Positions 24,702 to 38,244 of a stretch of 64,000 bases of DNA are shown piece by piece (the first letter of the stretch is position 1; every line of letters begins with the position of its first letter). A program made the translations under genes and the position numbers. The notes below the pieces were generated by a model. It saw only the letters and a program-made list of their open reading frames with translations. It was not told where the DNA came from and searched no databases. Origin of the DNA: Rhizophagus irregularis (lineage: Eukaryota > Glomeromycota > Glomeromycetes > Glomerales > Glomeraceae); contig NC_089446.1 of assembly GCF_026210795.1 (NCBI RefSeq), forward strand, positions 4,059,001 to 4,123,000. Reading direction: 5' to 3'.

Positions 24702-26529
24702 ATGGAGTCTAATGACAAAGAAAATAATTGTACTTGGTCACTTAATACTAAAGGATCATCGTCTCATAATCATGAAAAGCAGTAAATACTAAATTTTTTA
24801 TTTTATTTTTTTATTTTATTTAAATTTTATGATATTTACATTATTTTCTTTTATAAAAGCTTACCAGAACCTCCGATTCTCGACACTATCCTTGATCATA
24901 TCGGAAATACTCCGCTTGTGAGAATTAATAATATCACGAAATCAGAAGGAATCGAATGTGAAATATGTAAAATATCAAAACTTTATTCGTATTTTTGATA
25001 TTTTAGTTTATAAATTAATATACTAACTTGTTTTTGTCAAATTTAAATAGTGGCAAAATGCGAATATTTCAATGCTGGTGGATCTGTAAAGGATCGTATT
25101 GGTAAACGTATGATTGATGAAGCTGAGAAAGCAGGAATACTTAAACCAGGATATACAATTATTGAGCCAACTTCTGGAAATACCGGAATTGGTCTTGCAT
25201 TAGCGGCTGCTATCAAAGGATATCGAACAATTATTACTCTTCCAGAAAAAATGAGCCAGGAAAAGGTGAAAAAAGTCCCTTCATTGAGAATATATAATGT
25301 AAATAAAATAAATATTTAACCATTTTGTTATTTTTTTAATATAGGTTGATGTGCTTAAAGCTCTTGGAGCAGAAATTGTTCGTACACCAACTGAAGCATC
25401 ATATGATTCACCTGAATCACATATTGGAGTTGCTAAAAGGCTTAATAAAGAGATTCCTAATTCTGTGATTTTGGATCAATATTCTAATCCATATAATCCT
25501 ATAGCTCATTATGATCATACAGCTGAAGAAATATTAAGTTCTTGTGATGGAAAAGTTGATGTATTTGTAGCAGGAGCAGGAACTGGAGGAACAATTACAG
25601 GAGTGGCTAGAAAATTGAAAGAGAGATGTCCTAATGTTAAAATTATAGGCGTAGATCCCGAAGGGTCACTTCTCGCAAATGGCCATTCATCAGTTTGTTC
25701 ATATCTCGTACGTAAAAAAAAAAAAATATTCTTTTTGTAAAGTTTTAAATATCTTTTTTAAAATCAATGATATTAATTTGTTATTTTATAGGTTGAAGGA
25801 ATTGGATATGATTTCATTCCAGAAGCACTTGATTGCTCTTTAGTTGACGAATGGATAAAATCAAATGACAAAAATTCTTTCATTTATGCACGTCGTTTAA
25901 TCCGTGAAGAAGGAATTCTTTGTGGTGGATCATCTGGTTCAGCAATGTGGGCAGCAATTCAAGTTGCAAAATCTCTCAAAAAAGGACAAAGAATTGTTGT
26001 GTTGTTTGCAGATTCCGTTCGAAATTATATGACAAAATTCTTGAATGATGATTGGATGAAAGAACACGGATTTATTGATGATGCTACTAAGAAAGAGGAA
26101 GAAATAAAAATTCAACAATGGAAAGGAGCTACTATTAAAGACCTTAATTTAAAAGTAGCTGTCACTATTGATTCAAGAGCATTTTGTAGAGAAGCCATTG
26201 AAATTCTTGAAAAAAATGGATTTGATCAATTACCAGTTACTTCTTCACCTAATAAAAAATTAGTTGGATTAGTTACTCTTGGTAATTTGTTGTCTAGGAT
26301 ATCTAAAGGAAGAGCGACTCCTGATTCTCCTGTTAAAGATGTAATGTTTAAATTTGTTAGAGCAAAGAATTTCGAAGAGATTGCACCAGATACACCCTTG
26401 GAAAAATTAACTAGGTTCTTTGAGAAGCATAGTTCGGCTGTTGTTACTGAATATACTAATGATGGCGCGCTTGTTCCAAAACATGTTGTTACTAAAGTTG
26501 ATCTATTATCTTATTTAGTTAAAAACTAA
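24702..26529 (+). CDS. CBS: Cystathionine beta-synthase
   Basis: There are five exons: 24702-24781, 24860-24966, 25051-25265, 25345-25707 and 25792-26529. All phases close and give 500 aa. The enzyme condenses serine and homocysteine to cystathionine in transsulfuration, using pyridoxal phosphate. The PLP lysine is K76 in GGSVKDR. The phosphate-binding loops are TSGNTG (103-108) and GTGGT (213-217), and [10 protein letters not shown] closes the catalytic core. The last 140 residues form a CBS-domain pair ([22 protein letters not shown]) that in animals senses S-adenosylmethionine. The short N-terminus reads [15 protein letters not shown] (C10, H22/H24), strikingly like the human haem-binding segment CTW...H; yeast CBS lacks it. 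Length is close to the human enzyme (551). The first exon is short, so an automatic model starting at exon 2 or 3 would lose the haem motif. Confidence 0.93.
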
Positions 26530-29500
26530 AGTTATACGTTGGATAATATAATTTTTTTAATATTTATCAATTTAAACTTTGATTAAGTTTTTTTATGACA
26601 CTTTTTAGGAAATACATTATTTATACATATAATTTTAATAAACTGTTATTAGTAAATCCTTATAAATTATGGAGTTGTCGGTTGTTATTTTATGGCTGAA
26701 ATTCTGGCGGGGTATTACAAAATTATGAATTATTTTTTTAAATTGGTAAAGCGAATCAAAGTTCTTTTCAAGTTATTTCTTAATTAGTTGGTAACAATAC
26801 AAAATTAATTATTAATGCAGATTGTCATTAGTTGATTTAGCAGATAGAGCAATAATAGATCATAATTGCTGAACTATAGCATTATAGAATAACAAGTTAG
26901 ATGCTAGAATTATAATATTCAGCTACTTTTTAAGTAAAAATTGTTTTTATGATTTTGTAATAAACTTACTAGACATTGTTTCTTATTAATATTCAAATAG
27001 TCAGAATCTATTCATGATTTTTGTGAATTATAATAATTTGAAGCAAATTTAATCAAAAACGATTTAATTCCATTACTTTTTATTTTGTTTACATATTATG
27101 AGTCTTGTAAAGATTCCAAGAGATGGTACCCTTTATTTTACAAGGAAGGCGTGCATGTAAACACACATTTTTTATCATGGAAAAAGATATCAGCAAAGTC
27201 TTTTAAAAACTTATTGCCACCTGATCACCAAGGTTGGGATGCAGCAACATTGATCAGGATCTCGCAAAAAGGGAAAGGGATAAGGATACTATAGAAGGAG
27301 CATTGTGCCTTTAAGGGTGTTTGAAGTTTCCAATGGCTGCTACAGCCCTTTTAGGTAAAACTAATTTGGAAATTAATAATATGAACCTTCCTCCCTGTAT
27401 TTTTTCATTCCTCCGTTTACTTGCTTAATAATAATTCGTTGTGTGTTATCTAGCGATCACGTCGTCTGGAAACATTTTTTAGACGTATACACTTACCTAT
27501 ATCATACAAACTTTGACACTATATTGAAGTATCCAAAATAACAAGCCGTTATTATATAAACAGGTGGATTTAAAGTACAACTTAATGCTGACCTCGTGTA
27601 GACTACAATTTGCCTTTTCAGATTGACCCGAAATGTTGATCAGACTTCAAAATCTCTTAATGAAGTTGCTAACGATCTTACAAAAGTAATCTGTGAAAAC
27701 CCCATAGTGTCTTTTTTATAAAGTTACTGTTAATGCAATAGGAATTTTGAGAATATGGGATATTGCCTAAGTCTTTCAAATAAATATTTCTATAAGTGAA
27801 GTATTCTGGAACGCGCCAATTTCCACATGTCCACCCAACTGGTCAGTGAAGAGCCTTGAATGAAGAAGTCCCCTGTCACGCTACTATTTTTCACATATAA
27901 AACTATCTATCAAGGAGACACCTTTGTTTTTATTTGCACCTCCCTTCCTCACATTAACAATGGCTCTTAATGATTTGAGGTAACGGCTTCAAATGTTTCT
28001 ATACCGCATTCATTTAGAAAATCTATAATATAGACTTACGTTCAAAGTATTTGTCTCTATGCACCATTTTATTTTTTTATTTACTTAGTTATCAGAGAAA
28101 CACATTATCAGTAGGAGCTACAGGAAATTAAATATAATTTCGTAAAATAGGACGTGATATAAAGCCACCTGTTGGCGACATTTCTCTGGTGGAAGAGGGG
28201 CCGTATTACGCGTAACGATGAAAAGCATCTGATGAAAGCAAATTTATCGTTCTTGACCTGTGCGACGGGTCTGACACTCTGACTTGATCCGCATAATATA
28301 TTTTACAATAGGGTGGTCAAGTTGCAGTTTGCCCCACGAAAACCTTTTCGGCTTATTGATGCAGTAAATAAATTATATGATTCGACTGTGATACAAGTGA
28401 AATGACATTTCCATTTTTTATTTTTTTCGATTAACATCACCACGTAAGAAATAAAGCCCGGTGTGGGTTGAAAACTATTAATTATGAAAGCGGATCCTAG
28501 GCCATTTAATGCATCACATTATTTCTTTTGGTCTCGTATTTATGCAGTGGCACAATGTTAGCTAATCATTCAACACCACCTCCCGTTAACTATAACACTA
28601 GAAATTTCGAACCTATGTATAATAAATTCGGGAGATTAGCAATTAAGGTAATAAATAAGTGACTTTCACCTGATTCACACTTACCTCTATACTTAATTTT
28701 CATAATAGTCAGCTCCGCCTCGTATTTAAGAAATTTGTTCTTAGTCTTTTTATCACCAGTATGATACTGCGCCGGAAAATTTATTAGATATACTGCGACA
28801 AATTTTGTTGAGACGCGAGATTCATATGAATAATTTCACTGTGTCTAACTGTATATTGTACGGACGTCTAATATAACAAAGATTTGTAAGGAGTTGGGTT
28901 GACTCGAATAGGAATATGCAGGATATTAATGGGCATATTCATTAGGAATACTGCGGTGACCAATAGGAATTAATACTACTAATCTGACAGTTAATCGACC
29001 AATAGCTCATCCAATAACTATTTATTATTACAAGTTAACTTGTATTAATATAAGTCCCTTAGCTTTTTAACATTTATATTATTCTTATATAGAATAAGAG
29101 TAATGCGAGCGGGAATAGAAAAATCGGTCGATATCCTACTAAAACTTAATTATCGGTCGTACAGTACATTCCCAATCGACTGGACAATTAGATTACTGCA
29201 CTTATTAATTGGAATATGAAAAGAAGTTTAGGAATTCTTAATGATCTGATATAAATTTTCTATATTGCCTACATATTCTATTTATATTACAATTGGTAAT
29301 GAAAATTATTTACATTACTAATTCTCATCTTTTATAATTAATAATCGTTCGATTTGTATTATTAAGATAGTTGCAGCATTATAAATGATTTAATTCATTA
29401 GAACGGACAAAGTATTCGATGTGAAATGTCAGTTTATATGACTTTACATGATGTTAATTTATACATAACAAATTATGAATATTAAAATTTTAAGTACTAT

Positions 29501-31073
29501 AGATCTAACAGGTTTTGATTATCATTTATATAAGTATCAAATTATTATTAATAAGAAAATAATATATTTTTTAAGCATCATGAAAATTTTATGTAAATGG
29601 AAGAATTTTATTGGAAATAAGGAATTTTAGCTTTATAATGCCACGCATGCACGCATGATTAAAAAGTGTTAAAACAATTATTATTATATCATTTCCTTTT
29701 AAATCATTATTGGTTTGAAACATTTAAATTTCTCCTTTTCTAATGCAACAATTACGCCATTTTTCTTTTCCTTTTTGACTTCCTTGTTTGATAAAATCTT
29801 TGAATAATGAATAAATGAATAATTTGTTTGTAATTGTATTGTAATTTTGTTCAATATTTAAAGACACTAATAAATAAATATATTTTGAACAATATACTTT
29901 ATACTTTATAAATTTAACCTATCTTAAATTCTTGATTCTTGGGAAATTTCTTTGCTTCAAATACATTATTTTATATTACACATTGATTTTTGTTTTGAAA
30001 CTCATTCTAGAAGGTTTTATAATAAAAAGAATCGATTACAAGTATTTAACTTAATATAGCAAATAAATTCGGATAGCCATTAAAATTAATTTCGGCATTT
30101 CGGATCCACTAATAAAGTAAGGAAATTCGGACCATCTTTTTAAATTCTATGCTAGAAAAAGTATGGAAAATATTTAAAAAAAGATGTACCGATGAATGCA
30201 CCAATGATATACAATTTTCTCAAAGAAATTTTTTTTCTTTTTTCTCACCTGGAAAACCTTTAAAACATTTTCCACGTATTTCTATAGAAAAATAAATTAA
30301 TTAAAACATAAAAACATATAAATGTTTCGTAAAACATCATATTATATTATTCATTATGTATATCAGTATATGTCTCTATATTATAATCCTTATAGCGATT
30401 CCAAATTCTGAACATCAATAATAATCACGACTAATCAAAATCTTCCTTTTTTGAGTAAATCAGTTAAAATTGTTTGTTTGTTTATCGTTATACTTTATAA
30501 ATAATAATGTAAAAAACTTGAGATTTTCTTGTATATCATTATAATTTCATATATTTTACAATTAATACAATTTAATTTAATTTAAGCTTGACAATTGTCG
30601 TGAAAATTTAAATGTAATATTAATTTTAATACGTATAAAAAGTTACGGATTTACGGAAATTAATCTCTGATTGAATGATTAAAATATTATTATTATTACG
30701 AAATTATATTATGTAATATAATACTAACGCGACTTTCATTATTTTCTCAAAATAATTGGTACCTAATGATTTGATTACACGGGTTAAAATTTTTTTCAGT
30801 CTAAAATCTATCGGCAAAACTTTACTCAAATAAGATAATTAGGCACATGTAAACGTCCCACTCGCCCCATTTTTTTACTAACTTTGTAATATTCATTTCC
30901 AAAAAAAAAAATAATAAGCTTATATAAATATAAGTACATTCGACTTTTTTTTTCAATTTATTTTTGAAATTTTTAACTTTTATATAAATAGGAGGGAATA
31001 GATTGTAAATAATTTTTAATCGTTTAGAAAAAAAAAAAAAAGATATTCCAAAACTTTTATATAATTATTATCC
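26530..31073. other. Long AT-rich intergenic region
   Basis: No gene is supported. A slightly more GC-rich segment lies at about 27800-28350 without a usable frame. A 16-bp palindrome, TACAAGTTAACTTGTA, lies at 29029-29044. The last 150 nt are A/T-rich leader for the next gene. Confidence 0.35.
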
Positions 31074-33280
31074 ATGTCTCGATCAAAATCCGCCTCGATT
31101 ATTTCATCTTCAATAAAAACAAATTCAAATTTTAAACCATTAAAAAAGAAATTCAGTTTATTTAGTTTTTTAAGTGAGAAGAGAAGTATAAAGAAAAAAC
31201 AAAAAAGAGATGTTGAACAATCTATAACTATAGGTGAAACTTATCTTATAGTTCACTTATACGTTAATGAATTAGTTAAAAGAGGTAACGTATTAACGTA
31301 TCTTCGTGTGACGATGAAATTTATTAGAATTAATTCCGAGAATATACTGTGAAATTAGGATTAACGGATCCCAATATCTTTGGCCCTGGTCCTGTTCAAA
31401 CTGACAATGAAAATGATGAGGTCCGTTTCCTTATTAATTGTCTATTAAGAGATAATCGTGTAGAGTTTGAAGAAGAATTGAAATATCAATCCATAAATAA
31501 TATTATTATTGGTATAAGGATGGCATTAAGAAATTGTACTTCTATCATAATTTCCTACGAAAATTATGAGGATTTCGTTAAACACGAAATAGGTATTTTG
31601 AAATTTTTTTTATTTTTTATTTTTTTTTTTTTACCGTACGTCACGTGATGATACCCGTATATTAAAACTTTCTTCTATTATATTATAGAATGGCAATATG
31701 ATCCAAAAATTGGTTCATTTAATCAATTCCTTTCGTATCTTCCATATAAAAATCAAGGAATTCTCGTGGAATTATTTGATTTTTTCGCAATGACTATGGA
31801 AGTTTCTCATATAAATCACGTCCATCCAAGACGAATTCTAAAATCAATGTCACTTCACTTATTTAATGAATCACTTTCAAAATCTTATGAAAATTTTCAT
31901 TTAGCTTATCAAGATTGGTTAAAATATTCAAATGCATTAACTCATCTATTTTTGGCTTATATGAGGGAAAGATCTTATTCAACTAATTTACCTGATAGGT
32001 TAAATATATTATTAAAAGATTATGTTGAATGTAGGGAGAAATGTATAAGAAATAGTGTTACTAATGAATATGGAAATGAAATTATTTTTAAGGAACATAT
32101 TTTACCTGATATTACTATGGAAAATTTAGATGACGCTATTATATCAATGGAACAATTTGATATTAATCCTATCCAAAGATCAAGCATGTTAAAAAGAAAT
32201 GTTAAAAAAATTCAGAAAAAGATCAGCAGAAGATTCAGAAATTCTTTTTATCCAACATTTCCCGAAAAATTTATCTTAAAACGTAAAGAAAATATTAAAC
32301 CTTCTTCTTTCCCTAATATAACTAAGATTGATGATCCAGAAACTGTCGAAATTAAATGGGATGAGTTACAAAGTAGAGGTTTATATATATTATCTGAAGA
32401 AGCTTTGAAATTATTATTTATTTATGATAATTTTAGATTTACTAATTTTGAAAATAGAAAGAATAAAAAAATAGAAAAAAATGAACGATATAATATATCA
32501 GGTCCATTGGAATTCATTAATGATCCGATAAATAATGATGTTAAGAATGTTTATTCAATTTATTCAGTTGATAATGAAAATATTGAATGTAATGATTTTA
32601 TAAAAGAAGAATTTCATGATTCAATAATCAGCAATTCAAATATATTCAGTTCAACTTCAACACTTAACCCTTCTGATAATGGAACTAATTCAACAACTAT
32701 TGAGTATAATAAAATTATGACTTCAAATGAGATAGAAGAACGAAAAAAAATTCGTACTTGTTATAAACTTTCATGTTTCAAATGTCATGAAATAAATTAT
32801 TCAAGTTGGGGCGATTGGAATTGGGATGGTTGGCAAAATATAGAAAAATCTAATTATCTATCCCATGATAATTTAACAAAATCTCAACAACATTATTTAG
32901 AAGACGACGAGCAATTATATGAAAATTTTCAACAAAATGATGATCAATATCAATATCAAGATGATTATGATGAAAAAGCATCGCAATCATGTCAATCTGA
33001 TCAGTCAGTATTTGAACGATATTCTGTTATACGTGGTAAAGAATTTCCTTATCCACTTACTCCAACGAGATCTAATCGTCAATCTCCAATTCCAGGGAGT
33101 AGAGGTTCTTTATTTAATAGACAGATTCGAGTTGCTAGTCAAATTCCTAATTTAATAAATACAGATAGAATTGAAGAAATTGTAGAAATTATTATTAACC
33201 ATAATCTTAACAACAACAATCTGCAACAGATTACAGAATCTGAAACTATCATTCCATATTCATCCATTAATTACGAATGA
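31074..33280 (+). CDS. Msb1/Mug8-like protein (putative Rho-GTPase pathway regulator)
   Basis: There are three exons: 31074-31284, 31359-31592 and 31689-33280. Introns start GTAACG and GTATTT and end TTAG and TATAG. Phases close and give 678 aa. The N-terminus is Ser/Lys-rich. From about residue 55 a helical domain begins (YLIVHLYVNELVKRGLTDP) and includes NIFGPGP, and later LLDF/VELFDFFAMTMEVSHIN and HLFLAYMRERS. This order resembles the Msb1/Mug8 domain, a RhoGAP-like fold found in fungal morphogenesis and Rho1 signalling proteins. The C-terminal 300 residues are mainly disordered, with acidic Gln/Asp/Tyr stretches and several Ser/Thr-Pro sites. No arginine finger is evident, so GAP activity is doubtful. 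The family call rests on recalled motif order and needs a profile search. Confidence 0.55.
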
Positions 33281-34289
33281 ATTAAGTGTTTAAGTAGGAA
33301 GAATATATGGGAGACACTAAAAATAACATATATGGCACATTTATAAGTTACTTACTCGTGACGTTGTAATTTAATGCGCCTTTTTAATGATTTTCAACGT
33401 GAAATTGACTCAAAATCAGACCGAACTGGTAACGATAAATCCTTATATCATTAAGTTTTCTAACCAAATATGAGTTTTCAATTACCGGTTATTTATATAT
33501 TATAAAATTTTTACTTATATATATTGTATTTATTATACTTTGTATTTAAATTATTATTAAAAATTAAAATTCCTTTATCGGTTCCATAACTTTATAATAT
33601 TTATATTATGTCACTTAAGTAATTGTTCTCAGAAATAACTACATTTATTTTTGAGATTCACATAATTGAAACCGAAAACTAAAGATAAATACTGCACATA
33701 ATAATACGCAACAAATAAATAATAAATATGAGCGGAATTCGAAAGTTAATAGCAACTAAACTTTATTAAATTGTAATTCCTAATTTAAGTTAAAATACCG
33801 TAACACTTTTTGCTAAAGGGAGGTTCATTATGTTTTATTAATGTCCATTGTGTATGCCTAAAAAGGAGATCGTCCAGATTCCAGAAAACATTATCCGTTT
33901 CATATATGGTAGTATTTTTTGATTTACTTTTGATCCGGAAAATTTGATCCGTTTCCTATTTATTTTACTTTATCGATAAAAACTATAATTAAATAATTAT
34001 AATTTTTTTACACTTATTATCGATTTGACGAAATGATTTAATCTGACGACATCTTATGAACCTTACGACATAAGAATTTCATATATTAAATCATTATGGG
34101 CTAATTCATATGGATTTGCCTAATATAACCTAATTGAATAATTACAAATCCATAAAGTTATGTAATCAATTTTTCAGATATTATAGGGAATTTTAATGAA
34201 CATCACAATTCAATTTAGCATAAATAAGGTAATCGAAACGCCTCAAAAAATTATTTTCTCTCTTTTTATTAACCAAAGAAAAAAAAAAT
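33281..34289. other. Intergenic stretch upstream of an F-box gene
   Basis: Nothing beyond AT-rich sequence is seen. The final 30 nt before the ATG at 34290 are T-rich then A-rich, like a fungal leader. Confidence 0.35.
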
Positions 34290-35816
34290 ATGATTGAAGA
34301 ACGAACGGAACTTTCATCTTTACCAACAGAAAGTTTATGTGAAATTTTTCATTATTTAGAAGAGGATTTTCGCACGTTATATTCATGTCTTCAAGTGAAT
34401 AGATTTTGGTGTAAACAAATAGTTACAATTCTTTGGCAAAATCCTATGCCAAATACTTATTCATCCATAAATTTGGGTGTATTCATTAATTCTTTTGAGG
34501 AAGAAATAAGATTGGAATTGGAACAAAATCATGGAATAAATGTTAATGAGTTACCTAAACCTTTATTTAATTATGAAAAATATTTAAAAATTTTAAATTT
34601 AAGGGGAGTTAGACATGCGGTATTTTATTGGTTAAAAAATTATCGACTTTCTAAAAATCCATTCTTTGATGAATGTATTAATTTTAATCAAAATCCAACA
34701 ATTGATATTATTGAAAAATCTTTAATGAAATTAATATTAAAAAATTCTTATAGGATTGATCATTTGATATTGGATTTATCTCGTAGATATGGGGATATAT
34801 TGGAAGTTGAAATTTTTACCAATGAAGAATATTCTGGTATTAGAAATATTACGAAATTTTCTTTTGTTAATAATACTTCAGAAATATGTTATAATAATAT
34901 TAAAAATCTTTTGCAAGTTTTACCAACATTATGTACCAAGATTGAGATATTCAAATTTTATAATTTAATTTATTTACATGATGAATATGAAACAAGATTG
35001 GTTAACTTCATTAAAAATCAAAATCAATTAACTTCATTTGATTTATCAAAAGGTTATATTAATATTTCAAGAATGATTATGGCTTTAAAATATCAAGCAA
35101 CTAGTTTAAAAAGATTAACTTTTAACAAAATTAGTTTTATTGATTTTTCTTATTTCTCATTTGATCATTTGATTAATTTAGAATATCTTGAAATTGAAGG
35201 TACTTATCCTATTGAATTTATTTTATTCCCTTTAAGTAAGGCTAATTTAAAACTTAAATCTTTTATGGCTAAATTTATTGAAATTGATTATAATCTTAAA
35301 GAATCTATTTTAAAATCTTCAAAAAATACTTTGGAAGAATTATATTTAGAAATTTATATTCCTAGGATTAATGGAAAATCTCCACTTTGTAATATATGTC
35401 CAAATTTATCTCATTTAACAATTTCATTATGTATTTTTGATAAGATTCATGATCATATTATAATCTTTTTAAATTATATTAATAATTTAAAAAATTTATC
35501 TCACCTTTTAATTGAATTTTCTTGTACTTCAAATAATGAAATTTTAGATAAATTTAATGAAGTTAATTTACCTTGTTTAAAATATTTTTCTTTTAAATTT
35601 AATGATTATTCATTTATTTCACTTAAAAGATGGGTAAAATATTTTTTTTATAATATTTATTTTAATAAGATAATTTTTTATTTTAAGGATTGTTATTTAA
35701 ATATTGAACAAATGAATCTTTTAAATAATTTTTATATTAAAAATAAGAAAAATAATTTTTCATTGGTTTGTTCTGATAATTTTAAATTTGTAGCTATTAA
35801 AAATCCAGAATTTTAA
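34290..35816 (+). CDS. F-box/LRR protein
   Basis: This is a single exon of 508 aa. Residues about 8-50 form an F-box (LSSLPTESLCEIFHYLEED then LYSCLQVNRFWC and LWQNP), the part that binds Skp1 in SCF ubiquitin ligases. The rest is a run of irregular leucine-rich repeats (for example LEYLEIEG, LEELYLEI, LSHLTISL), presumably the substrate-binding horseshoe. F-box/LRR genes with this N-terminus are highly expanded in Rhizophagus-type genomes, so the substrate cannot be guessed. The gene is convergent with a second F-box gene 0.85 kb away; the two share layout but not close sequence. Codon use is very A/T-rich, like the neighbours. Confidence 0.85.
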   Translation: MIEERTELSSLPTESLCEIFHYLEEDFRTLYSCLQVNRFWCKQIVTILWQNPMPNTYSSINLGVFINSFEEEIRLELEQNHGINVNELPKPLFNYEKYLKILNLRGVRHAVFYWLKNYRLSKNPFFDECINFNQNPTIDIIEKSLMKLILKNSYRIDHLILDLSRRYGDILEVEIFTNEEYSGIRNITKFSFVNNTSEICYNNIKNLLQVLPTLCTKIEIFKFYNLIYLHDEYETRLVNFIKNQNQLTSFDLSKGYINISRMIMALKYQATSLKRLTFNKISFIDFSYFSFDHLINLEYLEIEGTYPIEFILFPLSKANLKLKSFMAKFIEIDYNLKESILKSSKNTLEELYLEIYIPRINGKSPLCNICPNLSHLTISLCIFDKIHDHIIIFLNYINNLKNLSHLLIEFSCTSNNEILDKFNEVNLPCLKYFSFKFNDYSFISLKRWVKYFFYNIYFNKIIFYFKDCYLNIEQMNLLNNFYIKNKKNNFSLVCSDNFKFVAIKNPEF

Positions 35817-36669
35817 AATTACTGTATTTTGGGATTGGGAATTGGAATTTGGAATTGGGATAAATAGGGAGGTTCTTTTTATTTATTAAAGTTATTATTT
35901 ACTAAGATTTTTTGATATTTAAGAATCTGAATATTTATATTCAGTTTGTATTCGTAGATTTCATTCATTTTTTTTTTTTTTTTGAAAATAAAATGCTTTT
36001 TTTACATAAATATGATAACGACAAATAAAATTTGTATAATACGTATATATGTGAATCTTTTTATTAAATATAATCATATAGACATCGACATTATTCAAAA
36101 ATTTTCAATTCTTAATTTAGCAGATATCGGCCCACTTCTGGTAAATTATTAAATTCACGACGAGGAAAAAACAAATGATATATTTTTTAACGAAATTCTT
36201 TTTTTATTTATTTTGATTTTTTTTTTCTTGCATTTTGCATAAAACTTGTAAAACAAATAATCTATATATAAACTTTTAAAATTCTATTCTTTTTTAAAAA
36301 AATCCCCTTCTTTAAGTAGCTCTTTTAAATATATTTTAAACACATTTCTCTTATTTTTTTTTAAAAAAAAAATTCTTCCAAAAATCCAACTTCTAAATAT
36401 TCTTCTTTTTAAATTTTCTTTCTTTCAAAAAATCAAACTCTTTTTTGAATTATTTGTTAATATATATCCAAAAAAAAAGAAAAAAAAAACTTACATAAAA
36501 AAAGAGATCTCATAAAATTCTTCCACAATTTTCCAGATCAATTATATCATTTAAATATTGTTCATTATAGCTAAATTATTTACAACAGAAGAACTATAAA
36601 AATTATGTTTACTAAATTCACATTTAAAAATTAATATAAATAAATAATTATTTATATTTATTAAAAAAC
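35817..36669. other. Intergenic region between convergent F-box genes
   Basis: It contains only T- and A-rich low-complexity sequence and should hold the two 3' untranslated regions. No gene is seen. Confidence 0.4.
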
Positions 36670-38244
36670 TTACTTGTTTAACATATATATAGAATCATCA
36701 AACCATGCTCTAATGACTTCACAAGAATCAATACTTTCTATACGAAAATAAGGAATAACTTGTAATGCTTCATTAATAACTACATCACTTAAATTCGTAC
36801 TTCTATCATTATCCAAAGCCACATACTTTAATTGTGAATTTCTCTGAGCATATCCTATAATAACTTTAATGTGATCATCACTTATATTAGGACACCATGA
36901 TAATGTTAAAGATTCAAGATTAGCTGTTAAATTTAATAAGAATTGTTCAAAAGATTCAGCTGAAGTATCAACACAAATTTCAAGATGTCGTAAAGTAGGA
37001 GTCAAAATCTTTCCAAGTTGTGAAAGTTGATTAGAATTAAGAATTAATCCATCTTCACTGTCAATTGATAAACATTCTAATCTATTAAAAGATTCTAAAG
37101 CACGAAAAGCCGCGTCCAATTCTGCATCTATGTTAGCCCAAAATGCGAAACATGTAACATTCTTACAATTCACCAATATTTCCGTAAACATTGTTAAATC
37201 TTCTTGTGGTGTCATACATGGTAAGAAAACTTTTGATAAATTCTTTTGACTATTCTTTACGATCGTTGTTACCTTTTCTACATCTAAATATACCACTCCA
37301 ACAAATGATAGAATTTCCAAGTTTGGAAAAGTTACATTACACCAAGAAGTTGCTTGATCTTCAGGAAAATCACAATTATGAAATTCTAAATTTTTTAAAT
37401 TTTGACAAATTCCCAAATAATCAAAGAGGTTATAAAAAGAAAAATTACATTCAGAAAATCTAATGGTATGAAGGGTCTTATATTGAGTGGATAAAGCTGA
37501 TATGATCTCTATTGGAACTCCAAGCCATTCACATCTTGGTCCGTATAATCGAAAATCTTTTAAAGAATTTTGAAGTTTTATCAAATGTGATAAAGAATCA
37601 AGTTGTACACCAGAAATTAAAGGACCTATCCATATCTCTTCTAAAGTGACACAATTTATTCGTGTTAAATATGATAAAATATGATTATCATATTTAATTT
37701 CAATTTGTAAAGATCGTAAAAATTTCGGATATTTAGGTGAATATTCTATGTGTTGTCCACGTAAACTTTGAAAATTTTCTAAAGAACAATGAATAATATT
37801 TTGTACTGATGTAAAATTTTTAATAAGTAATGAATATAAATGACAAACCAATTCAACTTTATTAAAATCAAAGAATAATCCTTCTAATTCGCTTTCAAAT
37901 TGATTTTCCATCCCGTTAACCCAATCTTTAATACTTATTGTTAAAAATTTAGTTCTTAAATCTTTCAAATATATTGAATATTTAAAGAATGGTCGAGATA
38001 AATTCTTGATATATTTAGTTAATCTCACTTCACTTTCCAGTTGATCAAAGACGTTAGCTATATAAGTATGAATAAGTTTCACGGAAGGTTTATTTAATAA
38101 TAAAAAAGGTCGTCTCCATAATATAGGTATTGCTGTAATACACCATGAACGATTAACAAGAATACATGAATGTAATGTTATTTTGTCGTCGTGTAAATTT
38201 TCAAAAATTTCTTCAAAAATTTCTAGGGGTAAAAATGAGGACAT
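36670..38244 (-). CDS. F-box/LRR protein
   Basis: This is a single exon of 524 aa with its own ATG. The F-box is at residues about 3-48 (LPLEIFEEIFENLHDD, LHSCILVNRSWC, LWRRPF). Leucine-rich repeats follow to the end (LKNLEFHNCDF, FPNLEILSFVGV, LESLTLSWCPNISDD, LKYVALDND). The CPNISDD-type repeat near the C-terminus is classic for F-box/LRR substrate adaptors of SCF ubiquitin ligases. It is better preserved in LRR spacing than the neighbouring F-box gene. The target is unknown. Confidence 0.88.
   Translation of the reverse strand: MSSFLPLEIFEEIFENLHDDKITLHSCILVNRSWCITAIPILWRRPFLLLNKPSVKLIHTYIANVFDQLESEVRLTKYIKNLSRPFFKYSIYLKDLRTKFLTISIKDWVNGMENQFESELEGLFFDFNKVELVCHLYSLLIKNFTSVQNIIHCSLENFQSLRGQHIEYSPKYPKFLRSLQIEIKYDNHILSYLTRINCVTLEEIWIGPLISGVQLDSLSHLIKLQNSLKDFRLYGPRCEWLGVPIEIISALSTQYKTLHTIRFSECNFSFYNLFDYLGICQNLKNLEFHNCDFPEDQATSWCNVTFPNLEILSFVGVVYLDVEKVTTIVKNSQKNLSKVFLPCMTPQEDLTMFTEILVNCKNVTCFAFWANIDAELDAAFRALESFNRLECLSIDSEDGLILNSNQLSQLGKILTPTLRHLEICVDTSAESFEQFLLNLTANLESLTLSWCPNISDDHIKVIIGYAQRNSQLKYVALDNDRSTNLSDVVINEALQVIPYFRIESIDSCEVIRAWFDDSIYMLNK

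Noticed and set aside
27085-27294. 69-codon frame
   Set aside because: It begins at a non-ATG codon, is isolated in non-coding DNA and has no motif.
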